Assembly (NCBI RefSeq): GCF_003626735.1
Contig: NZ_RBHX01000001.1
Location: 930,001-994,000 of the forward strand
DNA from: Microbacterium sp. CGR2
GTDB taxonomy: Bacteria > Actinomycetota > Actinomycetes > Actinomycetales > Microbacteriaceae
DNA length: 64,000 nucleotides
Reading direction: 5' to 3'
In this document: positions 36,798 to 46,591 of the stretch, in pieces
How positions within the stretch are numbered: the stretch's first letter is position 1
How the letters are laid out: each line of letters opens with the position of its first letter
The notes under the pieces: model-generated
What the model was told of the DNA's origin: nothing
Database searches by the model: none
What the model saw: the letters and a program-made list of their open reading frames with translations, nothing else
Position numbers and translations under genes: made by a program

Positions 36798-37259
36798 GTG
36801 CATGACACGACTTCGATCGAGCGGTTCTGGCAGCAGTGCCGTTCCGTGATCTCGGGTCTGCCTGAGACACCCCCGGAAGCATGGGCATTCGGCGCGACGC
36901 CCGACCACGCGGACGACCTGCTGGCTCTGGTGCTGGCGGGCACGAAGACAGCGACGGCGTCGTCCCTGTGGGATTACGACCACACCGGGGAGGCGCTCCC
37001 TGAAGCGGGTCTGCTGAACATCATCCTCGACGGTGGCGGCTCACCGCGCGCGCTCTTGGAGACGACCACTGTCGAGGTGATCCCCTTCGATGCCGTCCCG
37101 GAATCGCACGCCTTCGCCGAGGGAGAAGGCGACCTCTCACTGCCCCACTGGCGCGACGTCCACGAGCGGTACTGGCGCGAGCACTCCGAGAGTCCGAAGG
37201 GCTTCGCCCCGGACATGCCCGTGGTCTGCGAGGGCTTCCGCCTGCTGCATGCGGTGTAG
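36798..37259 (+). CDS. ASCH domain protein
   Basis: The 153-aa protein is an ASCH-domain protein of the YqfB/EVE-like fold. It has LALVLAGTKTATASSLWDYD near residue 37, the signature where the conserved Lys binds nucleic acid, and a later LPHWRDVHERYW. Members are thought to bind RNA or modified nucleosides. The GTG start has no ribosome-binding site but follows a TAGGCT box by six bases. Confidence 0.88.
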   Translation: MHDTTSIERFWQQCRSVISGLPETPPEAWAFGATPDHADDLLALVLAGTKTATASSLWDYDHTGEALPEAGLLNIILDGGGSPRALLETTTVEVIPFDAVPESHAFAEGEGDLSLPHWRDVHERYWREHSESPKGFAPDMPVVCEGFRLLHAV

Positions 37260-37295
37260 CTCCCCACCCACACGGTCCGCGCCGAAACGCCCGTC

Positions 37296-38351
37296 CTAGA
37301 CGTCGTCGCCCTGTACAGGCCCTTCGGTGTTCGGCTTCCACCCCAGCGCGGGCGCCACATGCTTGGCGAACGACTCCAGCACATGAAGGTTGTAGTCCGG
37401 GCCGAGCTGGTTCGGGATCGTCAGCAGAAGAGTGTCCGCTGCCATCACGGCTTCGTCGCGCAGCAGCTGCTGGATGAGCACGTCGGGCTCGGCGGCGTAG
37501 GTCTTGCCGAAGGTCGAGCGGAACCCGTCGATGATGCCGACCTGGTCGCCGTTCTCCTCGCTGCGCAGACCGAAGTACGCCCGGTCCATGTCGGAGATGA
37601 GCGGGAATACGCTGCGGCTGACCGAGACACGGGGCCGACCGGTGTGACCGGCCTCCTTGTACGCGGCGCGGAACAGCTCGATCTGCTCACGCTGCAACTC
37701 GTGGAACGGCTGTCCTGTCGCCTCGGTGATCAGTGTCGAGCTCATCATGTTGAGCCCCTTGCGGCCGGTCTCCTCGGCGGTCGCACGCGAACCGGATCCC
37801 CACCAGATGTGATCGCGAAGCGTCGGGGACTGCGGTTCGATCGCGAGGTACTGCCCTGCCCCCACCATGCGGGGGTCTCCTGGCGCGATGCGCTCCCCGT
37901 CGATGGCCCGAAGGAAGATGTCGAACTTCTCGCGCGCGAGCACGCTGCCGCGCTCGGTGTCCTCCTGATCGACGTACCCGAACGTCTCGTACCCGCGCAG
38001 TGCCGTCTCGGGTGAACCACGGCTCACGCCGAGCGCGACGCGTCCGTCCGCGATGAGGTCCAGGGCGGCCGCTTCCTCGGCGAACTGCAGCGGGTTCTCG
38101 TAACGCATGTCGATGACACCGGTGCCCACCTCGATTCGCTGGGTGCGCGCCGCCATGGCCGCGAGCAGCGGCATCGGGGACGCCGCCTGCCGTGCCCAGT
38201 GATGCACGCGCACGGAAGCGCCGTTGACGCCGATCTCGTCTGCGCCCTCGGCGATCTCGATCGTCTGCTTGAGCATGTCGCCCGCTGTACGGGTCGCCGA
38301 TCCGGGGACATCGGCGTAGTGCCCGAACGAGAGGAATCCGAAAGCCTTCAT
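37296..38351 (-). CDS. LLM-class flavin-dependent oxidoreductase
   Basis: The 351-aa protein is a luciferase-like monooxygenase-fold enzyme. It has ASVRVHHWARQAASPMPLLA near residue 45, RIEVGTGVIDMRYENPLQFA, and DGRVALGVSRGSPE, which shape the flavin pocket. It may use FMN or F420; the sequence alone does not decide. The substrate is unknown. It is co-directional with the methyltransferase gene, 29 bases downstream of it. Confidence 0.9.
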   Translation of the reverse strand: MKAFGFLSFGHYADVPGSATRTAGDMLKQTIEIAEGADEIGVNGASVRVHHWARQAASPMPLLAAMAARTQRIEVGTGVIDMRYENPLQFAEEAAALDLIADGRVALGVSRGSPETALRGYETFGYVDQEDTERGSVLAREKFDIFLRAIDGERIAPGDPRMVGAGQYLAIEPQSPTLRDHIWWGSGSRATAEETGRKGLNMMSSTLITEATGQPFHELQREQIELFRAAYKEAGHTGRPRVSVSRSVFPLISDMDRAYFGLRSEENGDQVGIIDGFRSTFGKTYAAEPDVLIQQLLRDEAVMAADTLLLTIPNQLGPDYNLHVLESFAKHVAPALGWKPNTEGPVQGDDV

Positions 38352-38380
38352 GGTCTATGCGAACGTATGGATGCTCCGGG

Positions 38381-39895
38381 CTATTCCGCCGGAAGCAGGA
38401 AGCCGTCGAACATGAGCGAGCGGAGGCGTGGCTCGAGTTCCGCCCAGAGGTCGTGCAACGGCACGTCGAACAGGTCGGCGAGGGCCGCGGCGATCTGCCC
38501 GACGGTGAGCTCACCGTCGCACGCGCCGACGAAGGCGGCGAGCGCAGGATCGACGTTCACCGTGCGGGCGAAACCGCCACCCTGGCGCAGCTCGATCACA
38601 CTGGGATCGTCGTTCCCGGGCAGCAGGTGCCGTGCTTCGGTGACATCGGATGCCGTCACCAACGTCGCGGGCAGCTCGTCGGACAACCGGTCGTGAGCGG
38701 CGAGGCTCGTCGCCAGCGCTGCACCGACATGGGAGAGCGGCCCGCTGAGCCTCTCCGTTCGGCGGATCGGCACGCCGGGCCCCGAGCCCGTCGGAGGACG
38801 TCGCAGCAGAACGTACCCGAATCCGACCGACGACACTCGCCTGTCCGCGAAGTCGTCCAGCCAGGCCGTGAGCAGAGGCGTGAAGTCCGGGTCGCGCGGC
38901 GTCGTCCCGCCGTCACGGATCCACAGTTCCGCATATCCGAGAGGGGACAACTCCTCCCGTTCGATGACCCAGAGGTCGAGGTCGGTCGGCACCCAGGCAT
39001 CCACGCGCGCCAACCCGGCGACTCCCGCGCGTGATTCCCAGTTGCCGAGGAGCTGCGCGATGCCGCCCTCGGTGAGGAAATCCGGAGCTGCGCGGACGAA
39101 CTGCTCGACGAGCGCGTCGCCGACGAGTCCGCCGTCGCGGTACTCGTAGGCGGGAACGCCGTCGGTGCGCGGGGTGATGACGAACGGCGGATTGGAGACG
39201 ATCAGGTCGAACGCCTCGCCCTGCACCGGTTCGAACATGCTGCCGAGACGGAACTCGATGTTGCCGACGCCGTTGAGTCGGGCGTTGATCTCGGCGAACG
39301 CGAGCGCCCGCGCCGAGATGTCGGTCGCGATCACCGCGCGGGCGCGACGTGCGGCGAGAAGGGCCTGGATGCCGCAGCCGGTGCCCAGATCCAGAGCGCG
39401 GTCCACTTCGATCGGAACGATCGTCTCCGCGAGGGTGCGCGACGCTCCGCCGATCCCCAGCACGTGATCGGGAGGAAGCGGGCCGTCGAGAGCCACCTCG
39501 TCGAGGTCGCTGGCGATCCACCACTCCCCCACGCCGTCCGCGTCGACGAACGACTGCGGGCGCAGGAGAGCGGCTGGGGTGACGGTCTCGGCGTCTGCCG
39601 TGGCGAGGCCGAGGGCGACGAGGCCCTCGACCCGCAGCTGCCGCAGCGCAGCGTCGACGAGGGTGCGCGGCTGCGGCATCCCGAGCACGAGGAGGCGGCC
39701 GAGCGTGGCGAGAACACCGGAATCTCCGGCGATCGCGCGCAGGATGGGCTCTCGCATACCGCGGGCGAGGGCGTCGTCCGCCTCCGCGCCCCAGAGCCGC
39801 CGGAGTGGCTCCGAACGCAGGTCCGCCGCGTCGAGATCGGCGGCGAATGCGGCGATGTGCACCGGGTCAGGACGGGGCTCGGGGGTGGCAGACAC
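38381..39895 (-). CDS. SAM-dependent methyltransferase with N-terminal DUF7059-like domain
   Basis: The 504-aa protein has a helical N-terminal domain and a class I methyltransferase core. The AdoMet loop is ALDLGTGCGIQALLAA and the catalytic motif is IVSNPPFVITP, typical of N-methylation of amide or base groups (HemK/RlmG-like). GTG 39895 is preferred because TAGAGT ends seven bases before it; GTG 39904 is an alternative. The natural target is probably rRNA or a protein Gln, unproven. Confidence 0.85.
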   Translation of the reverse strand: MSATPEPRPDPVHIAAFAADLDAADLRSEPLRRLWGAEADDALARGMREPILRAIAGDSGVLATLGRLLVLGMPQPRTLVDAALRQLRVEGLVALGLATADAETVTPAALLRPQSFVDADGVGEWWIASDLDEVALDGPLPPDHVLGIGGASRTLAETIVPIEVDRALDLGTGCGIQALLAARRARAVIATDISARALAFAEINARLNGVGNIEFRLGSMFEPVQGEAFDLIVSNPPFVITPRTDGVPAYEYRDGGLVGDALVEQFVRAAPDFLTEGGIAQLLGNWESRAGVAGLARVDAWVPTDLDLWVIEREELSPLGYAELWIRDGGTTPRDPDFTPLLTAWLDDFADRRVSSVGFGYVLLRRPPTGSGPGVPIRRTERLSGPLSHVGAALATSLAAHDRLSDELPATLVTASDVTEARHLLPGNDDPSVIELRQGGGFARTVNVDPALAAFVGACDGELTVGQIAAALADLFDVPLHDLWAELEPRLRSLMFDGFLLPAE

Positions 39896-40001
39896 GGCCG
39901 TCACTCTACGCGTCTTCAGGGTTCTCCTTCACTGACCCTCCTAGAATCGCAAGGTCAGTACTCACGATCAGCCCTGTCTCGGGGCGTTCGAGGAAGACTT
40001 C

Positions 40002-42203
40002 ATGTCCGTGATCCCCCCCGAAACCGGCCCCCGTGCGCGTCCTCCGCGACTCGCGCGCAGGACCGCCGTTTTCGCGATCGTGTTGGGATTCTGCGGCCTC
40101 ACCGCCCCCAGTACAGCCACGGCCGACAACCTGCCGGCCGACGACGCGCAGAACATCGAACTCCACGTTGCTGCGGGGCTCCGCGGCACCGTGGCACCGG
40201 GCGAGCCCACCTCGACGATCGTCACGCTCGAGAACGAATCCGAATCGGAGTTGTCCGGGGGGCGGGTGAGCGTCGAACTCAACCGCACACCGCTCGCGGA
40301 CAAAGCGGCGATCACGCGCTGGCTCGGCGAGGAGAAGGCGTCCGGAACCTTCAGTCCTCTCGGCACGGACACCACCAAACCGGTGGTCGCGGGTGAATCC
40401 TCCTCGACCACGATCGTCGTGTCCGAGAAGACTCTCGGCGACCTGACACCGGGGGTGTACCCGCTGCGCGCGGAGTTCACCGACCCGGGGTCCGGGAGCG
40501 TCGCGTCAGCGGGCGGGGAGACCGGCGAGGTGACGGCGTCGAGTGTTCTCGTGGTGACCGAGACCCAGGCGTCGCAGGTGGGCGTGCTTGTCCCGATCAC
40601 GGCGACTCCCGCCGACGGCGTGCTGCTCACCACCGAAGAGCTCGTGGCGTTGACAGCTCCGGACGGCGCGCTCACCGCCCAGCTCGACGGTGTTGCCGGG
40701 ACGACGGCGGTGCTGGCCATCGACCCGTCGATCATCGCGTCGATCCGCGTGCTCGGCACGGCAGCGCCGACGGAGGCCGTCGAGTGGCTCACCCGCCTGG
40801 ACGACCTCCCGAACGCCCGCTTCGCGCTGCAGTTCGGGGATGCGGATGCCGCGGTCCAGGCGCAGGCGAAGCTTCCCGCGCTCCTCCAGCCCACTACTCT
40901 CGCCCCGTTCCTCGAACCGACGAACTTCCCGCTCGCGCGAGCCACCCCGGCGGCGACGGATGCTCCGGAAGCCACCCTCGGTGCGACGCCGACGCCCACC
41001 GAGGCCCCGGCCCTGCCCGACGACGAGCAGCTCACCGAGATCGAGGGCGCTCTTCCCGGCATCCTCTGGCCGCGCGAGACCGTCACGCCGGCCGACCTGG
41101 CAGCCTTCGAGGGATACCTCGGCGAGAACACGACGGCGATCGTCTCCTCCGAGAGTGTCGGCGGTCGAAGCGCGGCGAATGCGACGACCGAAGGACACGA
41201 TCTTCTCGTCACCGAGTCCAGCGCCTCCGCATCTCTCTCCGCCGCAGCCGCCGAAGCCGACGCGGTCGCCCGTCAGCGACTTCTCGCCGAGGCGGCGGCC
41301 TACCTGTTCCTCGCGAGTGAGCAGTCGCCGGGTGCGCCCGTGCTGCTCGGTCTCGATCGCGATGAGACCCGGACGCCCGATGGTCTGCGGGCAGCGATCT
41401 CGGCGGCGGACTCGCTCGGATTCGATCTGTCGGCTCTGCGGGCGACCACCCCCGTGCCCGCGAAGATCTCGGTCGAGGCGGGCACGGCCGGCGCCGCGGA
41501 CCTGACCACCCTGCTGACCGACGAGCAGACCCTCGGGGCCTTCTCCAGCATCCTCGCCGACCCGCAGGTGCTGCTCAGCCCGGAACGCATCCGGATCATG
41601 CGCATCCTGGCGGTCGGCACCCCGCCCGACGCGTTCTCCGCGAACGTCGCCGCGCACTTCGCCCAGACACGCGAGACGCTCGGCTCGGTCAGCATCCCGG
41701 CATCCAGCACGATCCAGCTGCTGACCGCCAACGCCGATCTCCCCATCGGCGTTCGCAACGACCTTCCCTGGCCGGTCACCGTGCAGCTCGACGCCGCCCC
41801 CACCGACCCACGCCTCGACGTGCAGCCCCGCACCGAGGCCATCGTGCAGGCGAACAGCACCACCCGCGTCCGCGTTCCGGTGTCCGCGCGCGTCGGCAGC
41901 GGAGAGGTCGATCTGCGTCTGAGCCTCTACAGCCCGACCGAAGTGCTCATCCAAAGCGAACAGACGGTCCGGGTGGCGGTGCGCGCGGAGTGGGAGACCA
42001 TCGGGCTCGGCATCTTCGGCGGACTCACGGCACTGCTCATCGGGCTCGGGGTGGTCCGCACGGTGCTGCGCAAGCGTCGTGAGGCGGCCGAGGAAGCGGC
42101 CGGCACCGCAACAGGCGCACAGCAGGCGGATGCGGTGGACTCGCCGTCGAATGTCGAGACGACGACCGCAGCTCCCGAGCCGAAGGACGGCCGACGTGAG
42201 TAG
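40002..42203 (+). CDS. DUF6049 family secreted/membrane protein
   Basis: The 733-aa protein has a basic start, a signal-type helix (RRTAVFAIVLGFCGLTAPST), a large extracytoplasmic part and a C-terminal membrane helix (GLGIFGGLTALLIGLGVV) followed by RTVLRKRR. This fits DUF6049, regularly found just before murJ in actinobacteria. It lies 8 bases into murJ (overlap), so the two are co-translated; a role in cell-wall assembly is inferred. A Pro/Thr/Ala-rich linker is near residues 312-345. GAGGAAG precedes the ATG. Confidence 0.88.
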   Translation: MSVIPPETGPRARPPRLARRTAVFAIVLGFCGLTAPSTATADNLPADDAQNIELHVAAGLRGTVAPGEPTSTIVTLENESESELSGGRVSVELNRTPLADKAAITRWLGEEKASGTFSPLGTDTTKPVVAGESSSTTIVVSEKTLGDLTPGVYPLRAEFTDPGSGSVASAGGETGEVTASSVLVVTETQASQVGVLVPITATPADGVLLTTEELVALTAPDGALTAQLDGVAGTTAVLAIDPSIIASIRVLGTAAPTEAVEWLTRLDDLPNARFALQFGDADAAVQAQAKLPALLQPTTLAPFLEPTNFPLARATPAATDAPEATLGATPTPTEAPALPDDEQLTEIEGALPGILWPRETVTPADLAAFEGYLGENTTAIVSSESVGGRSAANATTEGHDLLVTESSASASLSAAAAEADAVARQRLLAEAAAYLFLASEQSPGAPVLLGLDRDETRTPDGLRAAISAADSLGFDLSALRATTPVPAKISVEAGTAGAADLTTLLTDEQTLGAFSSILADPQVLLSPERIRIMRILAVGTPPDAFSANVAAHFAQTRETLGSVSIPASSTIQLLTANADLPIGVRNDLPWPVTVQLDAAPTDPRLDVQPRTEAIVQANSTTRVRVPVSARVGSGEVDLRLSLYSPTEVLIQSEQTVRVAVRAEWETIGLGIFGGLTALLIGLGVVRTVLRKRREAAEEAAGTATGAQQADAVDSPSNVETTTAAPEPKDGRRE

Positions 42204-43812
42204 TCTCGGGCGCGCCAGCGCCATCATCGGTGCGGGGACCATGGTCTCCCGCCTCACCGGACTGCTGCGAAGCATCGTGCTCGTCGGTGTCCTCGGGGCA
42301 GTCGCCTCGGAGGCGGCTGACGCGTTCACCTACGCCAACACCCTCCCCAACAGCGTCTTCTCCTTGATCTCGGTGGGCGTCCTGACCGCGGTGATCGTCC
42401 CGCAGATCGTCAAGGCGACCGCCGATGCCGATGGGGGCAACGCCTTCATCTCCAAGCTGTTCACGCTCGGCACCGTCGTCCTGATCGTCGTCACGACGCT
42501 GGCCACCATCGCGGCTCCGTGGCTCGTGGTCCTGGTCGCCGGGCGAGCACCGCTCGAAGCGCAGGCCATGGCCACCGCCCTGGCCTACTGGTGTCTGCCG
42601 CAGATCCTCTTCTACGGTCTGTACGCGATGCTCGGCGAGGCGCTCAACGCACGGCGGATCTACGGTCCGTTCACCTGGGCCCCCGTCGTCAACAACATCG
42701 TCTCGATCATCGGCTTCCTGCTCATCGGGGCCGCTTTCGCGCCCGTCCCCACCAAGGCAGCGGAGTGGACGCCGGCGATGATCGCGGCGCTCGGCGGGAC
42801 GGCGACCTTCGGCATCGCCCTCCAAGCACTCGTGCTGCTGGTCTTCTGGCGCCGTACAGGACTCGCGCTGAAGCCCGATTTCCACTGGCGGGGCGTGGGC
42901 CTCGGTGCCGTCGGGAAGCTCGCCGGGTGGACTTTCCTGATGGCATTCGCGAGCCTTGCCGCCGGCGTTCTCCAGGGAAACATCGTCAGTGCCGCGACGG
43001 GTGCGGGGGCCTCAGCGACGGTCACGGGTAACGCGTGGCTCATCTTCATGCTTCCGTACTCCGTGATCGTGCTGTCGATCGGCACCCCCTACTTCACACA
43101 GATCAGCGAACACGCGGCGGCCGGACGGGACGATGAGGTCCGCTCGGACATCTCACGCAGCATCCGGACCCTCCTGTTCTTCATCGTCGCGGCCGTCGCT
43201 GCGGTCGCGGCCGCGGCGATCCCCGCTTCCCGCGTCTTCACGGACTCTCCGTCGGATGCCGAAGCGGCAGCCCTCGTCCTGCTCTGCTACCTGATCAGCC
43301 TGATCCCCCTGACGATCCTCTTCATCGTTCAACGCACGTTCTACGCCTACGACGACACGCGGACACCGTTCTGGTTCACGATCTTCCAGTGCGCCCTGAT
43401 CGTCGCCACGGCTCTCATCGCCGGCGGACTCTACGACGCGGGAGTGATCCCGATCACCGTTCTCGCCGCCGCAGTCGCACTGGGTCAGTCAATCGCCAGC
43501 ACCCTGCAGACGATCGTCGCGACCTGGCTGCTCCATCGCAAGATCGGTGGACTCGGCATCCGCTCCTGGCTCACCGCCGTCGCGCGTTTCGCTGTTGCGG
43601 CGATTCCCGCAGGCCTGGCGGGCTGGGGCGTCTTCCTGCTTCTCGGAGGCAGTGACGGCTGGGCCGTGGCCGACAAACTCCTGGGGGCGCTCGGCACCGC
43701 CGTCATCGGTTTCGTGGTCATCGTCGTGTACGTCGGCATCCTCGCGCTGCTGCGGGCACCGGAGCTCAAGGCCGCGTCGGGTCTGATACGCCGCTTCCTT
43801 CCTGGGCGCTGA
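42196..43812 (+). CDS. murJ: Lipid II flippase MurJ
   Basis: MurJ moves lipid II to the outer face of the membrane for peptidoglycan assembly. The 538-aa protein has about fourteen membrane helices and family motifs MVSRLTGLLRSIVLVGVLG, EAADAFTYANTLPNSVFSLI and LGEALNARRIYGPFTWAP. It lacks the C-terminal kinase-like and FhaA-binding extension of mycobacterial MviN. GTG 42196 overlaps the DUF6049 gene by 8 bases, with GAAGGACGG upstream. Confidence 0.95.
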   Translation: MSSLGRASAIIGAGTMVSRLTGLLRSIVLVGVLGAVASEAADAFTYANTLPNSVFSLISVGVLTAVIVPQIVKATADADGGNAFISKLFTLGTVVLIVVTTLATIAAPWLVVLVAGRAPLEAQAMATALAYWCLPQILFYGLYAMLGEALNARRIYGPFTWAPVVNNIVSIIGFLLIGAAFAPVPTKAAEWTPAMIAALGGTATFGIALQALVLLVFWRRTGLALKPDFHWRGVGLGAVGKLAGWTFLMAFASLAAGVLQGNIVSAATGAGASATVTGNAWLIFMLPYSVIVLSIGTPYFTQISEHAAAGRDDEVRSDISRSIRTLLFFIVAAVAAVAAAAIPASRVFTDSPSDAEAAALVLLCYLISLIPLTILFIVQRTFYAYDDTRTPFWFTIFQCALIVATALIAGGLYDAGVIPITVLAAAVALGQSIASTLQTIVATWLLHRKIGGLGIRSWLTAVARFAVAAIPAGLAGWGVFLLLGGSDGWAVADKLLGALGTAVIGFVVIVVYVGILALLRAPELKAASGLIRRFLPGR

Positions 43813-43849
43813 GCCCGCGCGCCGGGAATGCCCCGCGGTTACCATGGGT

Positions 43850-43855
43850 TGAAGC
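43850..43855 (+). promoter_or_regulatory. -10 box before trxB (TACCAT)
   Basis: TACCAT lies 47 bases before the trxB ATG. It suggests that trxB-trxA have their own promoter in addition to any read-through from murJ. Confidence 0.4.
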
Positions 43856-43902
43856 AGTCGGACGTCTTTCGACGGCACCGCATTTCTAAGACGGAGAGCA
43901 CA

Positions 43903-44877
43903 ATGCGCCAGGTCATCATCATCGGCTCCGGCCCTGCCGGATTCACCGCCGCCATCTACGCGGCGCGCGCGAACCTCAAGCCGCTGCTCATCGCGAGTTC
44001 GGTCGAGGTCGGCGGCGAGCTGATGAACACCACCGAGGTCGAGAACTACCCCGGTTTCCCAGACGGCATCCAGGGCCCGGAGCTGATGGCGAAGTTCCAG
44101 GAGCAGGCCGAGAAGTTCGGTACCGAGGTCCTCTACGACGACGTCACCGAGCTCGAGGTCGACGGGACCGTCAAGCGCGTCACGCTCGGCAGCGGTGCCG
44201 TTCACGAAGCGCACACGCTCATCTACGCGACCGGTTCCGCCTACCGCAAGCTCAACGTCGAGGGCGAAGAGCGCCTCTCCGGCTACGGCGTCTCGTGGTG
44301 CGCCACCTGCGACGGGTTCTTCTTCCGCCAGAAGACGATCGCGGTCGTCGGCGGTGGCGACTCAGCGATGGAAGAGGCGACGTTCCTCACCCGTTTCGCC
44401 GACAAGGTGTACGTCATCCACCGCAAGGACACCCTGCGTGCGTCGAAGATCATGCAGGAGCGCGCGTTCGCGAACGAGAAGATCGAGTTCGTCTGGAACA
44501 GCGAGGTCGCCGAGGTCCTCGGTGCCGATGCGGTCACCGGTGTGAAGCTGCGGTCGACCGTCGACGGCACTCTCACCGAGATGCCGCTCGATGGCCTGTT
44601 CGTCGCGATCGGCAACGACCCGCGCACCCACCTGGTGCACGACAAGCTGAAGCTGACCTCCGAGGGCACGATCTGGGTCGACGGACGCACGTCGGTCACC
44701 TCGGTCCCCGGTGTCTTCGCCGCCGGCGACGTCATCGACCCCTCCTACCGTCAGGCCATCACGGCTGCCGGTTCGGGTACGGTCGCGGCCCTCGACGCGG
44801 AGCACTTCCTCGCGGATCTGGAAGACGCATCCGTGGAGGTCCCGGCCGCGGAGGCGGCCGAGATCCTCACCGCCTGA
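43903..44877 (+). CDS. trxB: Thioredoxin-disulfide reductase
   Basis: TrxB passes electrons from NADPH through FAD to thioredoxin. The 324-aa protein has the FAD motif GSGPAG (8-13), the redox-active CATC at 133-136, the NADPH loop VVGGGDSAMEEA, and the C-terminal FAD motif VPGVFAAGDV. GGAGAG precedes ATG 43903. trxA follows 67 bases later, the common actinobacterial pairing. Confidence 0.98.
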   Translation: MRQVIIIGSGPAGFTAAIYAARANLKPLLIASSVEVGGELMNTTEVENYPGFPDGIQGPELMAKFQEQAEKFGTEVLYDDVTELEVDGTVKRVTLGSGAVHEAHTLIYATGSAYRKLNVEGEERLSGYGVSWCATCDGFFFRQKTIAVVGGGDSAMEEATFLTRFADKVYVIHRKDTLRASKIMQERAFANEKIEFVWNSEVAEVLGADAVTGVKLRSTVDGTLTEMPLDGLFVAIGNDPRTHLVHDKLKLTSEGTIWVDGRTSVTSVPGVFAAGDVIDPSYRQAITAAGSGTVAALDAEHFLADLEDASVEVPAAEAAEILTA

Positions 44878-44944
44878 TCGGCGGGAACAGTTTCACCTCG
44901 TCCGCTGTTGTAGCAGGCGAACCTCGAATCAAGGAGAGACTCTG

Positions 44945-45268
44945 ATGAGTGCAAAGGCAACGAGCCAGGCGACCTGGGAACAGGACGTTCTGCAGGCCGA
45001 CGGTCCCGTGCTGGTGGACTTCTGGGCTGAGTGGTGTGGTCCCTGTCGTATGGTGTCGCCGGTTCTGGACGAGATCCAGGCCGACAATCCCGACAAGATC
45101 ACCATCCTCAAGCTCAACGTCGACGAGAACCCTGAACTGGCGATGAAGTACCAGATCACGTCGATCCCGGCGATGAAGGTCTTCGCCGGCGGCGAGGTCA
45201 AGACGACCATCATCGGCGCCAAGCCCAAGTTCGCCCTCGAGAAGGACCTGGCCGCATTCATCGGCTGA
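44945..45268 (+). CDS. trxA: Thioredoxin
   Basis: The 107-aa protein has the active site WCGPC with C31 and C34, preceded by VLVDFWAE, and the cis-proline motif TSIPAM. It is reduced by the TrxB encoded just upstream. AAGGAGAG precedes the ATG. A strong hairpin 16 bases after the stop ends the unit. Confidence 0.98.
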   Translation: MSAKATSQATWEQDVLQADGPVLVDFWAEWCGPCRMVSPVLDEIQADNPDKITILKLNVDENPELAMKYQITSIPAMKVFAGGEVKTTIIGAKPKFALEKDLAAFIG

Positions 45269-45284
45269 TCCTCGGAGATCGCAG

Positions 45285-45316
45285 AGGCCGCCACTTCTTC
45301 GGAAGTGGTGGCCTTT
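45285..45316 (+). terminator. Terminator after trxA
   Basis: AGGCCGCCACTTC (45285-45297) and GAAGTGGTGGCCT (45302-45314) form a 13-bp stem with one G-U pair and a TTCG loop, followed by TT. It lies 16 bases past the trxA stop. Confidence 0.85.
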
Positions 45317-45367
45317 CTCGTGTGCGAAGAGGCGCGGCGGACATTGCAGCGCTCTGCCGTCGCGGGT

Positions 45368-45373
45368 CACAAT
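45368..45373 (+). promoter_or_regulatory. Leaderless -10 box (CACAAT)
   Basis: CACAAT ends six bases before the GTG at 45380 and matches the spacing of the TAGGCT starts. Confidence 0.45.
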
Positions 45374-45379
45374 GGCGGG

Positions 45380-46027
45380 GTGCACAGACAGGTCGCTCCC
45401 GCTCTCGCCGCCGACATCCTGACGTGGACGGAAGGATGGGCCCGGTCGCGCAGCCATGCGTCGCCGACGCCGATCCACGGTGGGGTGCACATCCATGTCG
45501 GTTCGGCTGCCGAATCGGCGCGGTACGTGTTGACGGCGCCGAACACCGAACGTGCGCGTGAGCTGGCGTCAGGTGTCACCGAGCCGAGATTCTGGATCAA
45601 ATGGCCGGCGGCGGTCAACGAGGCCGAACCGCGGATACCCGGCGGCTGGACACTCATCGAGCCTCAGTTCCTCATGGGCACGCAGCTCACCGCAGCCACC
45701 CCGCTCCTGCCGGACGGATACCGTCTCACGCTGGATGACGAAGGTGACGCGCTCGAGGCGCGCGTCACCACCGACACCGGGATTCTGGCCGCGCGCGGCC
45801 GCCTCGGGTTGTCCACGGTCGCCGTCCCCGACCAGATCCGCACCCAGCTCGAGCATCAGCGCCGCGGACTGGGGAAGGCGATCATGAGCACGCTCTCGAA
45901 TGCGGCGTTGGATCGGGGGCGGTCCGACGCGGTGCTCCTCGCCAGCGATCAGGGCCGTCGCCTCTACTCCACACTGGGGTGGCGTGTGATCACGCCCTTC
46001 TGGGCGGCGGTTCATGCCGGTCGCTGA
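45380..46027 (+). CDS. GNAT-fold acetyltransferase-like protein
   Basis: The 215-aa protein ends in a GNAT-like segment (QRRGLGKAIMSTLSNAALDRG, then GRRLYSTLGWRVITPFW), the acetyl-CoA loop and C-terminal strand of the family. The N-terminal half is atypical. GTG 45380 follows a CACAAT box by six bases and has no ribosome-binding site. The substrate is unknown. Confidence 0.75.
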   Translation: MHRQVAPALAADILTWTEGWARSRSHASPTPIHGGVHIHVGSAAESARYVLTAPNTERARELASGVTEPRFWIKWPAAVNEAEPRIPGGWTLIEPQFLMGTQLTAATPLLPDGYRLTLDDEGDALEARVTTDTGILAARGRLGLSTVAVPDQIRTQLEHQRRGLGKAIMSTLSNAALDRGRSDAVLLASDQGRRLYSTLGWRVITPFWAAVHAGR

Positions 46028-46059
46028 CGGTCCTGTCCTCGGCTTTCCCCTTGAAGCCG

Positions 46060-46590
46060 TCACGCCTTGTCCGACACAGGAACCGACGGGAGGCCCCGTG
46101 CCGCTCGTGCTCGGTCGACCATCTCTTGGATCACGGGCGTCTTGGCCGCGTTGTACGAGGCGTTTCCACGCGCTGCAGCAGCGACGGCGTCGCATTTGGC
46201 GTGCGTGTAACGGGCGACGTCGTCAGGATGGGTTCTGAGCCAGTCCCGCAGGAGACGTTGGTTGGCAGCATCCCACTCGGACGCATCGAAGAAGTGAGCG
46301 ATGCGCGTGCGGATCCCGTTCTCCTCGAACACCAGCACGGGATGGCTCCGCACTCCGCTGCCGACCCGCCACCCCACAGCCTCGAGCGCGGGTCGGTGGC
46401 GCTCGAAGTCGACTGGCGACCCGAGCCGCACGGCAAGGTCGATGATCGGTTTGGCACGCATTCCGGGGATCGCGGTCGATCCGACGTGTTCGATCACCCA
46501 CTCCGGGTCGGCGTGGGTGCGCAACTCGTCCGCGATCTGCTCGAACCGATCCGGCCAGCTCGGGTCGTACGCCACGAGCATCCGGGGCAT
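46060..46590 (-). CDS. GrpB/UPF0157 family protein
   Basis: The 176-aa protein is of the GrpB family, related to nucleotidyltransferases: YDPSWPDRFEQIADEL near the N-terminus and IEHVGSTAIPGMRAKPIIDL, where the GS and DLAV acidic residue recall a nucleotidyltransferase site. It has no proven reaction. ATG 46590 starts one base after the stop of the gene at 46592, so the two form a unit; ATG 46581 is also possible. Confidence 0.85.
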   Translation of the reverse strand: MPRMLVAYDPSWPDRFEQIADELRTHADPEWVIEHVGSTAIPGMRAKPIIDLAVRLGSPVDFERHRPALEAVGWRVGSGVRSHPVLVFEENGIRTRIAHFFDASEWDAANQRLLRDWLRTHPDDVARYTHAKCDAVAAAARGNASYNAAKTPVIQEMVDRARAARGLPSVPVSDKA

Positions 46591-46591
46591 G